64,000 bases of DNA, from positions 1 to 64,000 of the forward strand of contig NZ_BOON01000007.1 of the NCBI RefSeq assembly GCF_016863255.1, given 5' to 3'. This document shows positions 9,846 through 20,223 of this stretch, piece by piece. The notes under the pieces were generated by a model. That model saw only the letters and a list, made by a program, of their open reading frames with translations. It did not search any database and had not been told where the DNA came from. A program made the translations under genes and the position numbers. This DNA is from Planosporangium mesophilum (lineage in GTDB: Bacteria; Actinomycetota; Actinomycetes; Mycobacteriales; Micromonosporaceae). The stretch's first letter is position 1. Each line of letters starts with the position of its first letter.

Positions 9846-9953
9846 GACTGGCTCCCGTCCGCCGCACGGTGTACCGACGCCGATGTCAACGCGCGCGTCG
9901 ACGGCGAGCCGGACCGCTACCACCGGCAGGTGAGCCCGGACCTCGCCAGCTCG

Positions 9954-9988
9954 TGGCCGCCGAGAGCGCCGTGCGCTCTCGGCGGCCA
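9954..9988 (-). terminator. Terminator hairpin of GH5 gene
   Basis: TGGCCGCCGAGAGCG at 9954-9968 pairs perfectly with 9974-9988 across five bases. On the minus strand it begins 10 bases after the GH5 stop codon. Confidence 0.75.
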
Positions 9989-9998
9989 TTCCGGCGGC

Positions 9999-11528
9999 CT
10001 ACGACGACACCGTGGCCAGCCGGTCCTTCAGGCCCTGACCGAAGGCGGTGGCGGTGCCGTTGTAGTCGGAGATGAGCGAGGGCCCGCTTGAGCAGTTCCA
10101 GGTGTTCCAGGTCCAGCCGAGGTACCCGACGCCGTGCGAGTCGGCCCAGTTCATCAGCGTGTCGATGAAGCCGTGGGCGCAGTCGTTCTCACCGATCTCG
10201 GTCAGCGACAGTGGTACCTGCGCGGCAACCGGGGCTAGCTGGCTGTCGAAGCAGGACGTGTTCGCGCAGCTGTTGAAGTTGTAGATGTGCGCGAAGGCGG
10301 AGAGGTTGTTCAGCGGGTCGGCCGGCTTGTACTGCAACCACTGGGTCAGGTCGTTCGAGTACGCCAGCCCGCCGATCATGATGACGTTGGTCGCGCCGGT
10401 CGCCCGTACCGTGGTGACCAGGCTCTGGAAGCCGGCCACCTGGTAGGAGATGCCGTTGCAGGTGCCGCCGTCGCGCCAGCACTTCCAGCCCGACGTCGCG
10501 TCGCCGGTCGCCCGCTCCGGGTACGGCTCGTTGAACAGGTCCAGGATCACCGCGTCGTTGCCCTTGAACGCGTTCGCCACGCCCGTCCAGAACGACGGCG
10601 CGTACTGGGCGTCCGGCATCGGCTTCTGGCAGGTGGCCTTCACGTCCGAGCAGCCCGCCGACGGCCCGGTGTACTGGCCGTAGTTCCAGTGCATCTCCAC
10701 GATCGGCGTGATGCCGTTCGACACGAGCAGGTTGACGTACGCCTTGACGGCGTTCTGGTACGCGGCGCCGCCGTACTGGGCGGGCACGTCGGAGGTGCCG
10801 AGCCAGCACTCCTCGTTGAGCGGTACCCGTACCGCGCGCACCTTCCAGGCGCGCATCGCGGTGATCGACGCCTGGTCCATCGGGCCGTCCCAGATGCCGT
10901 TGCCCTGGATGCAGGCGAACTCGCCGCCGGATCGGTTGACACCGAGCAGCCGGTAGCCGGCGCCGGCCGAGGTGACCAGCTTGTTGCCGGACACGCGGAG
11001 CGCGGGCGCGGCGCCCGTCGGCGGTGGACTGGTGGTCGGTGGGCTGGTCGGTGGCGGTGTCGTCGGCGGCGGTGGTGTCGGGGTCCGCGTCGCGGTGGGG
11101 CTGGGCGACGGGGCCGATCCGTTGCAGGCGGTGCCGTTGAGGGTGAACGCGGTGGGTACGGGGTTGGATGAGCCGAAGGTGCCGTTGAAGCCGGGGTTGA
11201 CGGTGGCGTTGGTGGCGAGGCTGCCGTTCCAGCTCATGTTGGTGACGGTGACGTGTTTGCCGCTCTGGTTGAAGGTGCCGTTCCAGCCCTGGCTGACCTT
11301 CTGGGCGGCGGCGTCGGGGAAGTCGTACTCGAGCTTCCAGTTGGTGAGGGGGTCACCGAGGTTGGTGATGCTGATGTTGCCGGTGAAGCCGCCGCTCCAC
11401 TGGCTCTGTACCGTGTAGACGACCTTGCAACCGGCCGCGGCGTGCGCCACGGTGGGCAGCAGTACCGCGGCGGAGAGGCCCACCAACGCGGTGGCCGTGC
11501 CCGCGATGAAGGCGGAGCGTTTTCTCAT
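9999..11528 (-). CDS. Secreted GH5 beta-glycanase (endoglucanase-like) with N-terminal CBM2
   Basis: A 509-residue secreted enzyme, probably an endoglucanase or related beta-1,4-glycanase. It has a signal peptide (1 to about 31), CBM2 (33-138), a Pro/Thr/Ser linker (about 139-172) and a GH5 barrel (about 175-509). Glu334 in LDLFNEP is the acid/base and Glu444 in LTEIGE the nucleophile. The ATG has AGGAG six bases upstream, and an operator-like palindrome lies 30 bases before it. This GH5 is of a different subtype from the enzyme at 23564; cellulase activity is inferred from the CBM2 and context and is not certain. Confidence 0.88.
   Translation of the reverse strand: MRKRSAFIAGTATALVGLSAAVLLPTVAHAAAGCKVVYTVQSQWSGGFTGNISITNLGDPLTNWKLEYDFPDAAAQKVSQGWNGTFNQSGKHVTVTNMSWNGSLATNATVNPGFNGTFGSSNPVPTAFTLNGTACNGSAPSPSPTATRTPTPPPPTTPPPTSPPTTSPPPTGAAPALRVSGNKLVTSAGAGYRLLGVNRSGGEFACIQGNGIWDGPMDQASITAMRAWKVRAVRVPLNEECWLGTSDVPAQYGGAAYQNAVKAYVNLLVSNGITPIVEMHWNYGQYTGPSAGCSDVKATCQKPMPDAQYAPSFWTGVANAFKGNDAVILDLFNEPYPERATGDATSGWKCWRDGGTCNGISYQVAGFQSLVTTVRATGATNVIMIGGLAYSNDLTQWLQYKPADPLNNLSAFAHIYNFNSCANTSCFDSQLAPVAAQVPLSLTEIGENDCAHGFIDTLMNWADSHGVGYLGWTWNTWNCSSGPSLISDYNGTATAFGQGLKDRLATVSS
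11119..11434 (-). repeat. CBM2-coding block, copy 2 (in GH5 gene)
   Basis: 316 bases matching 8671-8986 with three mismatches (at 11148 and two near 11409-11412). The encoded CBM2 residues are identical in both proteins. Confidence 0.88.
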
Positions 11529-11557
11529 CGACTCTCCTAGCCATTGACAACAGACGA

Positions 11558-11571
11558 TGAAAGCGCTCCCA
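11558..11571. promoter_or_regulatory. CebR-type operator upstream of GH5 gene
   Basis: TGAAAGCGCTCCCA matches TGGGAGCGCTCCCA at 12 of 14 positions and lies 30 bases before the GH5 start, a normal place for repression. Confidence 0.78.
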
Positions 11572-11660
11572 TTGTCGCCCTCTGACCTGCCCTGTCAAGG
11601 CGTGGAGACCGACGCGTGTCGCATCGAGGGAATCGGCAAGGATCGATTTTTCCGGTACGG

Positions 11661-11674
11661 TAGGAGCGCTCTGC
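11661..11674. promoter_or_regulatory. Degenerate CebR-type operator, tentative
   Basis: TAGGAGCGCTCTGC matches the consensus at 10 of 14 positions, 25 bases before the exported isomerase-like gene. It keeps the GGAGCGCT core but is weak. Confidence 0.35.
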
Positions 11675-11698
11675 GCCTCAGCGAAGGAGCCGCCAGTC

Positions 11699-12679
11699 AT
11701 GCCTGACGATCACCTGGCCACGCCCACCGACCTCGGCACGCCCACCGACCCCGGCCCGCTCAGCCGCCGTGGGGTCCTGCGGACGGCCGCGGCAGCCCTG
11801 GCCGCCGGTGCCGCCGCGTCATTGGCGGCGCCCCCCGCCGCCGCGGCCGGCGCGGACACCGCGGGCCGCGGTCACGACCGGGTACCGAGAGACCGCATCA
11901 GCATCCAGCTCTACACGCTGCGTGACCAGCTCGCCGCCGACCTTGCCGGCACCCTCGCCGCGCTGCACGCCATCGGGTACCGGCGGGTCGAGCACGCCGG
12001 CTTCGTCGGCCGGACGGCCGCGCAGTTCAGAGCCGCCCTCGACGCGGTCGGCCTGCGCGCGACGTCGGGGCACGTCGGGATCCCGCAGCCGTTCAACGAG
12101 GTCGCCTGGCAGGCCGCGCTGGCCGACGCGCGGGTGGTGGGCAGCACCTACGTCGTCCACCCGTTCTTCGGCCTCGACTCCGGTACCGGGCAGCCGATCC
12201 GCAGCGCCGCGCGGTACCGGGACTTCGCCCGCGACCTCAACCGCGCCGGCGCGCTGGCCAGGCGGGCCGGACTGCGCTTCGGGTACCACAACCACCAGCT
12301 GGAGTTCCTGCGGACGACCGACGAGCCCGGCCGTACCGGGTACGACATCCTGACCGCCGAGACCGACCCCGAACTGGTGCACCTGGAGATCGACCTGTTC
12401 TGGGCGTTCCGCGGCGCGGCCGACCCGGTCGACCTGATCGCCAGGCACCGGGGCCGGATCCGCCAGGTCCACGTCAAGGACCTCGCGACGTCGGGCAGCT
12501 TCGAGGATCCGGGCCGGGGCCTCATCGACTTCGGGCGCGTCTTCGCCCACGCCGGCGAGGCCGGCCTGGTGGAGTACATCGTGGAGCGGGACGACGCCGG
12601 TACACCGCCCCGCTCACCGGCGGACGCGCTCAGCACCGCCCGCGTCGGATTCGAGTACCTGTCCGCCGTCCGCTTCTGA
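11699..12679 (+). CDS. Tat-exported sugar phosphate isomerase/epimerase-like TIM barrel
   Basis: A 326-residue protein of the xylose-isomerase-like TIM barrel (AP endonuclease 2) family. A Tat signal (SRRGVLR, then an Ala-rich stretch to about 50) precedes the barrel. Visible metal-site patterns are GYHNHQLEF, HLEIDLFW and VHVKDL, typical of secreted sugar isomerase/epimerase or 3-keto-glycoside-type proteins. Substrate unknown. The ATG has AAGGAG eight bases before it. It sits between the GH5 cellulase and glnA, and a weak operator upstream hints at the same control as the cellulases. Confidence 0.82.
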   Translation: MPDDHLATPTDLGTPTDPGPLSRRGVLRTAAAALAAGAAASLAAPPAAAAGADTAGRGHDRVPRDRISIQLYTLRDQLAADLAGTLAALHAIGYRRVEHAGFVGRTAAQFRAALDAVGLRATSGHVGIPQPFNEVAWQAALADARVVGSTYVVHPFFGLDSGTGQPIRSAARYRDFARDLNRAGALARRAGLRFGYHNHQLEFLRTTDEPGRTGYDILTAETDPELVHLEIDLFWAFRGAADPVDLIARHRGRIRQVHVKDLATSGSFEDPGRGLIDFGRVFAHAGEAGLVEYIVERDDAGTPPRSPADALSTARVGFEYLSAVRF

Positions 12680-12735
12680 CGGGCCGGACCGTGCGCTTCT
12701 CCCGGCCTTCAGAAGCGCACGGTCCGTCAGAAGCG
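12671..12735. terminator. Bidirectional terminator, isomerase/glnA
   Basis: The inner stem GGACCGTGCGCTTCT (12686-12700) pairs perfectly with 12711-12725 around a 10-base loop. An outer stem CGCTTCTGAC (12671-12680) pairs with 12726-12735, leaving a 5-base bulge. It overlaps the isomerase stop codon and ends five bases before the glnA stop. Confidence 0.8.
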
Positions 12736-12740
12736 GTGGT

Positions 12741-14165
12741 TCAGACGTCGTAGTACAGGGCGAACTCGTGTGGCGTCGGGCGCAGCCGGACCGGGTCGAT
12801 CTCGTTCTCCCGCTTCCACGCGATCCAGGTCTCGATCAGATCGGGCGTGAAGACGCCACCCTCGAGCAGGTACTCGTTGTCGGCCTCGAGCGCGTCGAGG
12901 ACCTCGGGCAGCGAACCCGGGGTCTGCTTGACCGCGGCGAACTCGTCGGGCGGCAGATCGTACAGATCCTTGTCGATCGGGTCCGGCGGCTCGGTCTTGC
13001 TCCTGATCCCGTCGAGGCCCGCCATGAGCATCGCGGAGAACGCCAGGTACGGGTTGGCCGACGGGTCGGGTACCCGGAACTCCACCCGCTTGGCCTTCGG
13101 GTCGTTGCCGGTCACCGGGATCCGGGCGCACGCGGACCGGTTGCGCTGCGAGTACACGAGGTTGACCGGTGCCTCGAAGCCGGGCACGAGCCGGCGGTAC
13201 GAGTTGACCGTCGGGTTGGTGAACGCGCAGATGCTCGGCGCGTGGCGGAGCAGGCCGCCGATGTACCACCGGGCGGCGTCCGACAGCCCGGCGTACCCGG
13301 TCTCGTCGTAGAACAGCGGCTCACCGTTCAGCCACAGGCTCTGGTGGGTGTGCATGCCGGAGCCGTTGTCACCGAACAGCGGCTTGGGCATGAAGGTCGC
13401 CGTCTTGCCGGCCACCCAGGCCGTGTTCTTCACGATGTATTTGTACAGCTGGAGGTTGTCCGCGCAGTGCAGCAGGGACGCGAACTTGAAGTTGATCTCG
13501 GCCTGGCCGGCGGTACCGACCTCGTGGTGCGCCTTCTCCACGGAGAAGCCGGCCTCGATCAGGTGGCGGACCATCTGGGCGCGCAGGTCGACGTAGTGGT
13601 CCACCGGCGGCACCGGGAAGTACCCACCCTTGTACGGCGTCTTGTACCCGCGGTTTCCGCCCGGCTCGTCACGGCCGGAGTTCCACCAGCCTTCCACCGA
13701 GTCGATGTGGTAGAACGCCTCGTTCGTGGCTGTTCTGTGCCGGATCGAGTCGAAGATGTAGAACTCGGCCTCGGGGCCGAAGAACGCAGAGTCGGCGATT
13801 CCGGTCGCGGTCAGGTACGACTCGGCCTTCCTGGCCACGTTGCGAGGGTCGCGGCTGTACGGCTCGCGCGTGAACGGGTCGTGCACGAAGAAGTTCAGCG
13901 CGATGGTCTTCTCCACCCGGAACGGGTCGATGAACGAGGTCGACACGTCCGGCAGCAGGAGCATGTCCGACTCATGGATCTCCTGGAAGCCCCGGATCGA
14001 CGATCCGTCGAAGGCCACCCCGTCGCTGATCAGACTTTCGTCGAAGGATTCCGCCGGCACGTTGAAGTGCTGCATCACGCCGAGTAGGTCGCAGAAGCGG
14101 ACGTCGACGAACCGGACACCCTCACTGTCGAGGTACCGAAGGAATTCCTCTGAATTGGCGAACAC
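12741..14165 (-). CDS. glnA: Type I glutamine synthetase
   Basis: Makes glutamine from glutamate, ammonia and ATP; the main ammonium-assimilating enzyme, active as a dodecamer. The family's N-terminal [27 protein letters not shown], the [10 protein letters not shown] metal site, GSGMHTHQS and NRSACARIP are all present. The LYDLPP motif keeps the Tyr that is adenylylated in GSI-beta enzymes. I start at GTG 14165 because GGGAGGA precedes it and homologues begin with (M/V)F-x-N at this point. Starting seven codons upstream at 14186 would place the ribosome site inside the gene. About 474 residues. Divergent from cebR across 251 bases. Confidence 0.93.
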   Translation of the reverse strand: MFANSEEFLRYLDSEGVRFVDVRFCDLLGVMQHFNVPAESFDESLISDGVAFDGSSIRGFQEIHESDMLLLPDVSTSFIDPFRVEKTIALNFFVHDPFTREPYSRDPRNVARKAESYLTATGIADSAFFGPEAEFYIFDSIRHRTATNEAFYHIDSVEGWWNSGRDEPGGNRGYKTPYKGGYFPVPPVDHYVDLRAQMVRHLIEAGFSVEKAHHEVGTAGQAEINFKFASLLHCADNLQLYKYIVKNTAWVAGKTATFMPKPLFGDNGSGMHTHQSLWLNGEPLFYDETGYAGLSDAARWYIGGLLRHAPSICAFTNPTVNSYRRLVPGFEAPVNLVYSQRNRSACARIPVTGNDPKAKRVEFRVPDPSANPYLAFSAMLMAGLDGIRSKTEPPDPIDKDLYDLPPDEFAAVKQTPGSLPEVLDALEADNEYLLEGGVFTPDLIETWIAWKRENEIDPVRLRPTPHEFALYYDV

Positions 14166-14416
14166 ACGTCCTCCCGGCATGGGCACAACATGGCGGCTGG
14201 TCGGCTCGTGGCGGGTCAGAGCCCGTCAGGCGCGACGATAGGACCGGGGGATTGCTCCCGCGTGTCCCTTCGATTTCCGACGTGTTTCGCACCGCCTCGC
14301 ATCGCCTCGCGACCGGCCGAGGGCGTCGGTGGCCCCGTTGATCGGCCGCGTCGGGGTACCGGCGGCCCGCCCCCGCAGGGGGGCGACAGTACGCTGTCGA
14401 CCGGAGAGGGGACGTA

Positions 14417-15430
14417 ATGACTTCCGAGCGAAACCGGTCGACGGGACGGCCGACCCTGGATCAGGTGGCTTCGCTGGCCGGGGTGGGTCGCGGCACGGTG
14501 TCCCGGGTCGTCAACGGATCCGAGCAGGTGAGCAGCCGGGCACGCCAGGCCGTCGAGCAGGCCATCGCCGAGCTGGGCTACGTGCCGAACCGGGCCGCAC
14601 GGGCGCTCGTGACCCAGCGGACCGACTCGATCGCGCTGGTGGTCCCGGAGCCGGGGGAGCGGTTCTTCAGTGAGCCGTTCTTCGGTCGGATGGTGCAGGC
14701 CATCGCCGGCGGGCTGTCCGGCAGTGATCTACAGATGCTGTTGATGATCGCCCAGTCGGCGGAGGAGCGTCAGCGGCTGGAGGGGTACCTGACACGCCAG
14801 CACGTCGACGGCGCGCTGCTGCTGTCCCTGCACGGCAGGGACGACGCGCTGCCGGCGCGGCTGGAGGAGCGCGGGGTGGCGACGGTCCGCGTCAGCCGGC
14901 CCGCCCATCCCGGGCCCGCGTGCTTCGTCGACGCCGACAACCGCGGCGGCGCGCGCAAGGCGGTGGAGTACCTCGTCGAGCGCGGTCGGCAGCGGATCGC
15001 CACGATCGCGGGCCCGCTGGACATGGCGGTGGGCATGGACCGGCTCGACGGATACCGCGACGTGCTCGGCGGCGGGCCGGTCGCGGTCGGCGACTTCAGC
15101 GAGGAGAGCGGCGTCTCGGCGATGCACTGGCTGCTGGAGCGCCACTCGGACCTCGACGCCGTCTTCGCCGCCTCGGACACGATGGCGGCGGGCGCCATGC
15201 GGGTCATCAAGGAGAGCGGCCGCCGCGTCCCCGACGACATCGCCGTCATCGGCTTCGACGACTCCGTCATCGCCCGCAGCACCGACCCCCAGCTGACCAC
15301 GGTGTACCAGCCGCTCGAGGCGATGGGCCAGGAGATGGTTCGCCTGCTGCTGGCCAAGATCGGCGGCGAGTCGCTGGACAACTACGAGGTCGTTCTCGAG
15401 ACCCACCTGGTGGTGCGCGACTCGGCGTGA
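14417..15430 (+). CDS. cebR: LacI-family repressor, CebR-like
   Basis: Transcriptional repressor of 337 residues. The N-terminal helix-turn-helix (about 11-60, LDQVASLAGVGRGTVSRVVNG) and hinge are followed by a periplasmic-binding-protein-like effector domain ending VVRDSA. Its position directly upstream of cebEFG-bglC matches the Streptomyces ceb locus, where CebR binds the palindrome TGGGAGCGCTCCCA and releases it with cellobiose. That palindrome recurs across this window. The start ATG follows GGAGAGGGGACGTA. Specificity is inferred from locus and operators. Confidence 0.88.
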   Translation: MTSERNRSTGRPTLDQVASLAGVGRGTVSRVVNGSEQVSSRARQAVEQAIAELGYVPNRAARALVTQRTDSIALVVPEPGERFFSEPFFGRMVQAIAGGLSGSDLQMLLMIAQSAEERQRLEGYLTRQHVDGALLLSLHGRDDALPARLEERGVATVRVSRPAHPGPACFVDADNRGGARKAVEYLVERGRQRIATIAGPLDMAVGMDRLDGYRDVLGGGPVAVGDFSEESGVSAMHWLLERHSDLDAVFAASDTMAAGAMRVIKESGRRVPDDIAVIGFDDSVIARSTDPQLTTVYQPLEAMGQEMVRLLLAKIGGESLDNYEVVLETHLVVRDSA

Positions 15431-15480
15431 ACACGCCACCGACCGCCCTATTGACACCGACTGATCGAGAGGAAACGATG

Positions 15481-15494
15481 TGGAAACGCTTCTG
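15481..15494. promoter_or_regulatory. Weak second CebR-type site
   Basis: TGGAAACGCTTCTG shares about 9 of 14 positions with the consensus and lies 16 bases left of the stronger site at 15497. It may be a secondary half-strength operator. Confidence 0.35.
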
Positions 15495-15496
15495 CG

Positions 15497-15510
15497 TGGA
15501 AGCGCTCCCA
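15497..15510. promoter_or_regulatory. CebR-type operator upstream of cebE
   Basis: TGGAAGCGCTCCCA matches the consensus at 13 of 14 positions, 46 bases before the cebE start. Confidence 0.85.
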
Positions 15511-15556
15511 ACACCGTTGTTCATCCACTTCGTTTCCCAACCGAGAGGGGCCCGGG

Positions 15557-16855
15557 ATGCACGTCCCCTCGCGCCGGCTGCGCAACAGCGCGGTCGTCGC
15601 CCTCACCGCGGTCATGGCGTTAGGCCTGGCCGCGGGCTGTAGCAAGAAGAACGACGCACCGGCCGGGGACGGCCAGCTCAAGCTGGTCGTCGACACGTTC
15701 GGCGAGTTCGGTTACAAGGCGCTGGCCAAGGAGTACGAGAGCGCCCACCCGAACATCAAGGTCCAGCTCAGGTCCATCGAGAAGCTGGACGACTACAAAC
15801 CGAAGCTCACCCAGTACCTTGCCGCGGGTAGCGGCGCGGGCGACGTCGTCGCGCTCGAGGAGGGCATCCTCACCGAGTTCAAGACGCAGCCGCAGAACTT
15901 CGTCGACCTGAACCAGTTCGGGGGCGGCGACCTGGCCAAGGACTACCTGCCGTGGAAGTTCGAGCAGGGTAAGGCGTCGAACGGGCAGCTGATCGGGCTG
16001 CCGACCGACGTCGGCGGCCTGGGCGTCTGCTACCGGCGGGACCTGTTCGAGAAGGCCAAGCTGCCGACCGACCGGGCCGAGGTGTCCAAGCTCTGGACTA
16101 CCTGGGACGACTTCATCGCCACCGGTCAGCGATTCAACGCGGGCGGCAGCGGCGCGGCGTTCCTGGACTCCACGACGACGGCGTTCAACGCGATGCTCGC
16201 CCAGTTCGGGGACACCAACTTCTACGACCGCAACAACAACCTGATCGCCGACAGCAACCCGTCGGTCCGTAAGGCGTGGGACTACACGATGTCCATGATC
16301 GACAAGGGCATCTCGGCCAAGGTCACCACGTGGAGCAACGAGTGGCAGGCCGGCTTCAAGAACGCGTCCTTCGCGGTGACGTTCTGCCCGTCCTGGATGC
16401 GCGGCATCATCAAGACCAATGCGGGCGACGCCAGCACCGGCAAGTGGGACATCGCGGATGTGCCCGGCGGCGGAGGCAACTGGGGTGGCTCATTCCTGGC
16501 GGTACCGAAGCAGAGCAGGCACGCCAAGGAGGCGTACGAGCTCGCGAAGTTCCTGACCAGCGCACACGGCCAGATCGGCGCGTTCAACGAGTCCGGGCCG
16601 TTGCCCAGCAACCTCGGCGCGCTCGACGACGCCACGTTCAAGGCGACGACCGACCCGTACTTCAACAACGCCCCGGTCGGCGTCATCTACGGCGCCGGCG
16701 CGAAGGCGCTCAAGCCGGTCTACCGAGGGCCGAAGCACCAGGCGGTGCTGGACCGCGCGTTCCAACCGGCGATCCAGAGCGTGGAACAGGGCAAGGCCAA
16801 GGCGGACGAGGCCTGGAAGAACGCCCTGGACGCGGCGAAGAAGGAAGCCAAGTAA
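15557..16855 (+). CDS. cebE: Cellobiose/cellodextrin ABC transporter, substrate-binding lipoprotein
   Basis: Family 1 extracellular solute-binding protein of 432 residues. The signal peptide ends in the lipobox LAAGC, so the mature protein is lipid-anchored. The start ATG follows GAGAGGGG. The substrate is inferred from operon order (binding protein, two permeases, GH1 beta-glucosidase), from the CebR-type operator just upstream and from the surrounding cellulases. The permeases follow after 79 bases. Confidence 0.9.
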   Translation: MHVPSRRLRNSAVVALTAVMALGLAAGCSKKNDAPAGDGQLKLVVDTFGEFGYKALAKEYESAHPNIKVQLRSIEKLDDYKPKLTQYLAAGSGAGDVVALEEGILTEFKTQPQNFVDLNQFGGGDLAKDYLPWKFEQGKASNGQLIGLPTDVGGLGVCYRRDLFEKAKLPTDRAEVSKLWTTWDDFIATGQRFNAGGSGAAFLDSTTTAFNAMLAQFGDTNFYDRNNNLIADSNPSVRKAWDYTMSMIDKGISAKVTTWSNEWQAGFKNASFAVTFCPSWMRGIIKTNAGDASTGKWDIADVPGGGGNWGGSFLAVPKQSRHAKEAYELAKFLTSAHGQIGAFNESGPLPSNLGALDDATFKATTDPYFNNAPVGVIYGAGAKALKPVYRGPKHQAVLDRAFQPAIQSVEQGKAKADEAWKNALDAAKKEAK

Positions 16856-16934
16856 CCGCTGGAGGTTCGCCGGTGGCACCGCGCAGTGGAATCGGTGCCA
16901 CCGGCGCACTCCGCCGCAGTCGTAAGGAGTCCGC

Positions 16935-17900
16935 ATGAGTCTCCGGACCGCCCCCGCCGCCCCACCTCCGCAGGCGCCGGTAGGCGAGCCGCCCGCCCCG
17001 GGCCGCCCGGCGCGGTACCGGCTGGCCCGGTGGGATCTGAAGTACTCGCCCTACCTGTACATCGCGCCGTTCTTCCTCCTGTTCGGCGCGTTCGGCGCGT
17101 ACCCGCTCGTGTACACCGCGTGGGTCTCGCTGCACGACTGGAACCTCATCGGTAGCAGTTCATTCGTCGGCCTGGACAACTACCGGGCCCTGATGGTCGA
17201 CGCGGACTTCTGGAACGCCGTCGTCAACACGATGGGCATCTTCGTCATCGCCACGGTGCCGCAGATGGTCCTCGCGCTGGCGCTGGCCAACCTGCTCAAC
17301 CGCGGCATGCGGGCACGGACCCTGTTCCGGATGGGGGTCCTGGTACCGAACGTCACCTCGGTCGCCGCGGTCGGGATCGTGTTCGGCCAGTTGTTCGGGC
17401 GGGACTTCGGGCTGGTGAACTACCTGCTCGGCCTGTTCGGGGTGGACCGGGTGGACTGGCAGGCCAACACGTGGTCGTCCTGGATCGCCATCGCGACCAT
17501 GGTGGACTGGCGCTGGACCGGGTACAACGCGCTGATCTTCCTTGCCGCGATGCAGGCGATCCCGCGCGACCTGTACGAGTCGGCCGCCATCGACGGCGCC
17601 TCCCGCGGGCGCCAGTTCTGGAGCATCACGATCCCGATGCTCCGCCCGACGATCATCTTCGCGGTGATCATCTCGACGATCGGCGGGCTGCAACTGTTCA
17701 CCGAACCGCTGCTGTTCGGCAACGGCAGGATCCTCGGCGGCTCGCTGCGGCAGTTCCAGACCGTCGCGATGTACATGTACGAGAACGCCTTCCAGCGCTT
17801 CAACTACGGGTACGGGTCGGCGGTGGCCTGGACGCTGTTCATGCTCATCGCGCTGATGTGCGCGGTCAACTACCTGCTCGTACGGCGCTCGGCGCGGTGA
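16935..17900 (+). CDS. cebF: Cellobiose/cellodextrin ABC transporter permease CebF
   Basis: Inner-membrane permease of 321 residues with about six helices and the EAA loop: YESAAIDGASRGRQFWSITIPML near 205-228, which contacts the ATPase. A Pro-rich N-terminal tail precedes the first helix. The start ATG has TAAGGAGT six bases upstream. Pairs with CebG. The ATPase is absent from the window; in Streptomyces a shared MsiK serves this transporter. Confidence 0.9.
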   Translation: MSLRTAPAAPPPQAPVGEPPAPGRPARYRLARWDLKYSPYLYIAPFFLLFGAFGAYPLVYTAWVSLHDWNLIGSSSFVGLDNYRALMVDADFWNAVVNTMGIFVIATVPQMVLALALANLLNRGMRARTLFRMGVLVPNVTSVAAVGIVFGQLFGRDFGLVNYLLGLFGVDRVDWQANTWSSWIAIATMVDWRWTGYNALIFLAAMQAIPRDLYESAAIDGASRGRQFWSITIPMLRPTIIFAVIISTIGGLQLFTEPLLFGNGRILGGSLRQFQTVAMYMYENAFQRFNYGYGSAVAWTLFMLIALMCAVNYLLVRRSAR

Positions 17901-17909
17901 GGAAGGGTC

Positions 17910-18748
17910 ATGCTCTCTGCTTCCCGAAGGCTGTGGCAGGCCAGCCCACTGACCTATGTGGCCCTGGTCTTGGCCGTGGCCATGTCGGTCTTCCCGATCT
18001 ACTGGATGTTCGTGGTGGCCACCCGCACCAACGACACCATCAACAACGTACCGCCGTCGTTGCTGCCGGGTGGTGAGTTGACCACCAACGCCGGTCGGGT
18101 GCTCGCCAACGACCACGCCGCCTTCCTGTACGGGCTGGTCAACTCCGTCGTCGTGTCGGTCGCGGTGACCGTCTCGGTGGTGTTCTTCTCGTCGCTGGCC
18201 GGGTTCGCGTTCGCCAAGCTGAGGTTCCGGGGACGCGGGCCGCTGCTCATGGTCATCGTCGGCACCATGATGGTGCCGGTGCAGCTCGGCATCATCCCGC
18301 TGTACATGCTCATGGTGAAGCTCGGATGGAACGGTCAACTGCAGGCGGTGATCGTTCCGTTCCTGGTCACCGGGTTCGGCGTGTTCATGATGCGTCAGTA
18401 CGCGAGCCAGGCCGTGGCCGACGAGCTGATCGAGGCCGCCCGCGTGGACGGCTGCTCCACCTTCCGCGTCTTCTGGAACGTGGTGATGCCGGCGCTGCGC
18501 CCGGCCGCCGCCGTCCTCGGCCTGTTGACGTTCATGCAGACCTGGAACGAGTTCCTGTGGCCGTTCGCGGTGCTCGACCCCGACACCCCCACGGTGCAAC
18601 TGTCGCTGAGCCTGCTCGCCACGGCGTACTACACGGACTACTCCCAGGTGTTCGCCGCAACGGCGATGGCGACGTTACCGCTGTTGGCAGTCTTCGTCCT
18701 GTTCGGTCGCCAGATCATCGGCGGCATCATGGAAGGTGCAGTCAAAGC

Positions 18749-18752
<4 letters not shown>
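17910..18752 (+). CDS. cebG: Cellobiose/cellodextrin ABC transporter permease CebG
   Basis: Second permease, 280 residues, six helices, with the EAA loop [24 protein letters not shown] near 172-195. It begins nine bases after cebF, with GGAAGGG in the gap. Its TGA overlaps the GTG of the beta-glucosidase gene (GTGA), which suggests translational coupling. Confidence 0.9.
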
Positions 18753-20182
<1,430 letters not shown>

Positions 20183-20223
20183 GCTGACGGCGGGTCGCCG
20201 GCTCGGGGCCGGCGACCGTACGA

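Larger units (their letters stand above)
9108..9998. other. 891-base intergenic region, regulatory
   Basis: This gap separates the GH48 start from the GH5 stop. It holds two 14-bp CebR-type palindromes (9361, 9565) and three strong inverted repeats (9432, 9813, 9954). Open frames of about 180 residues on either strand show low-complexity Arg/Pro translation and no family pattern, so I do not call a gene. A short stretch near 9840-9960 has coding-like third-position G/C and could be a gene remnant. Confidence 0.6.

Noticed and set aside
9561-10091. Possible rightward gene behind the operator at 9565
   Set aside because: The translation is low-complexity Arg/Pro/Ala without family pattern, contains two perfect terminator-like hairpins, and runs into the GH5 gene on the other strand.
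12768-14087. Long plus-strand open frame of 439 codons opposite glnA
   Set aside because: It is antisense to a fully conserved glutamine synthetase; its Arg/Val/Leu/His-rich translation is typical of the complementary strand of high-GC genes.
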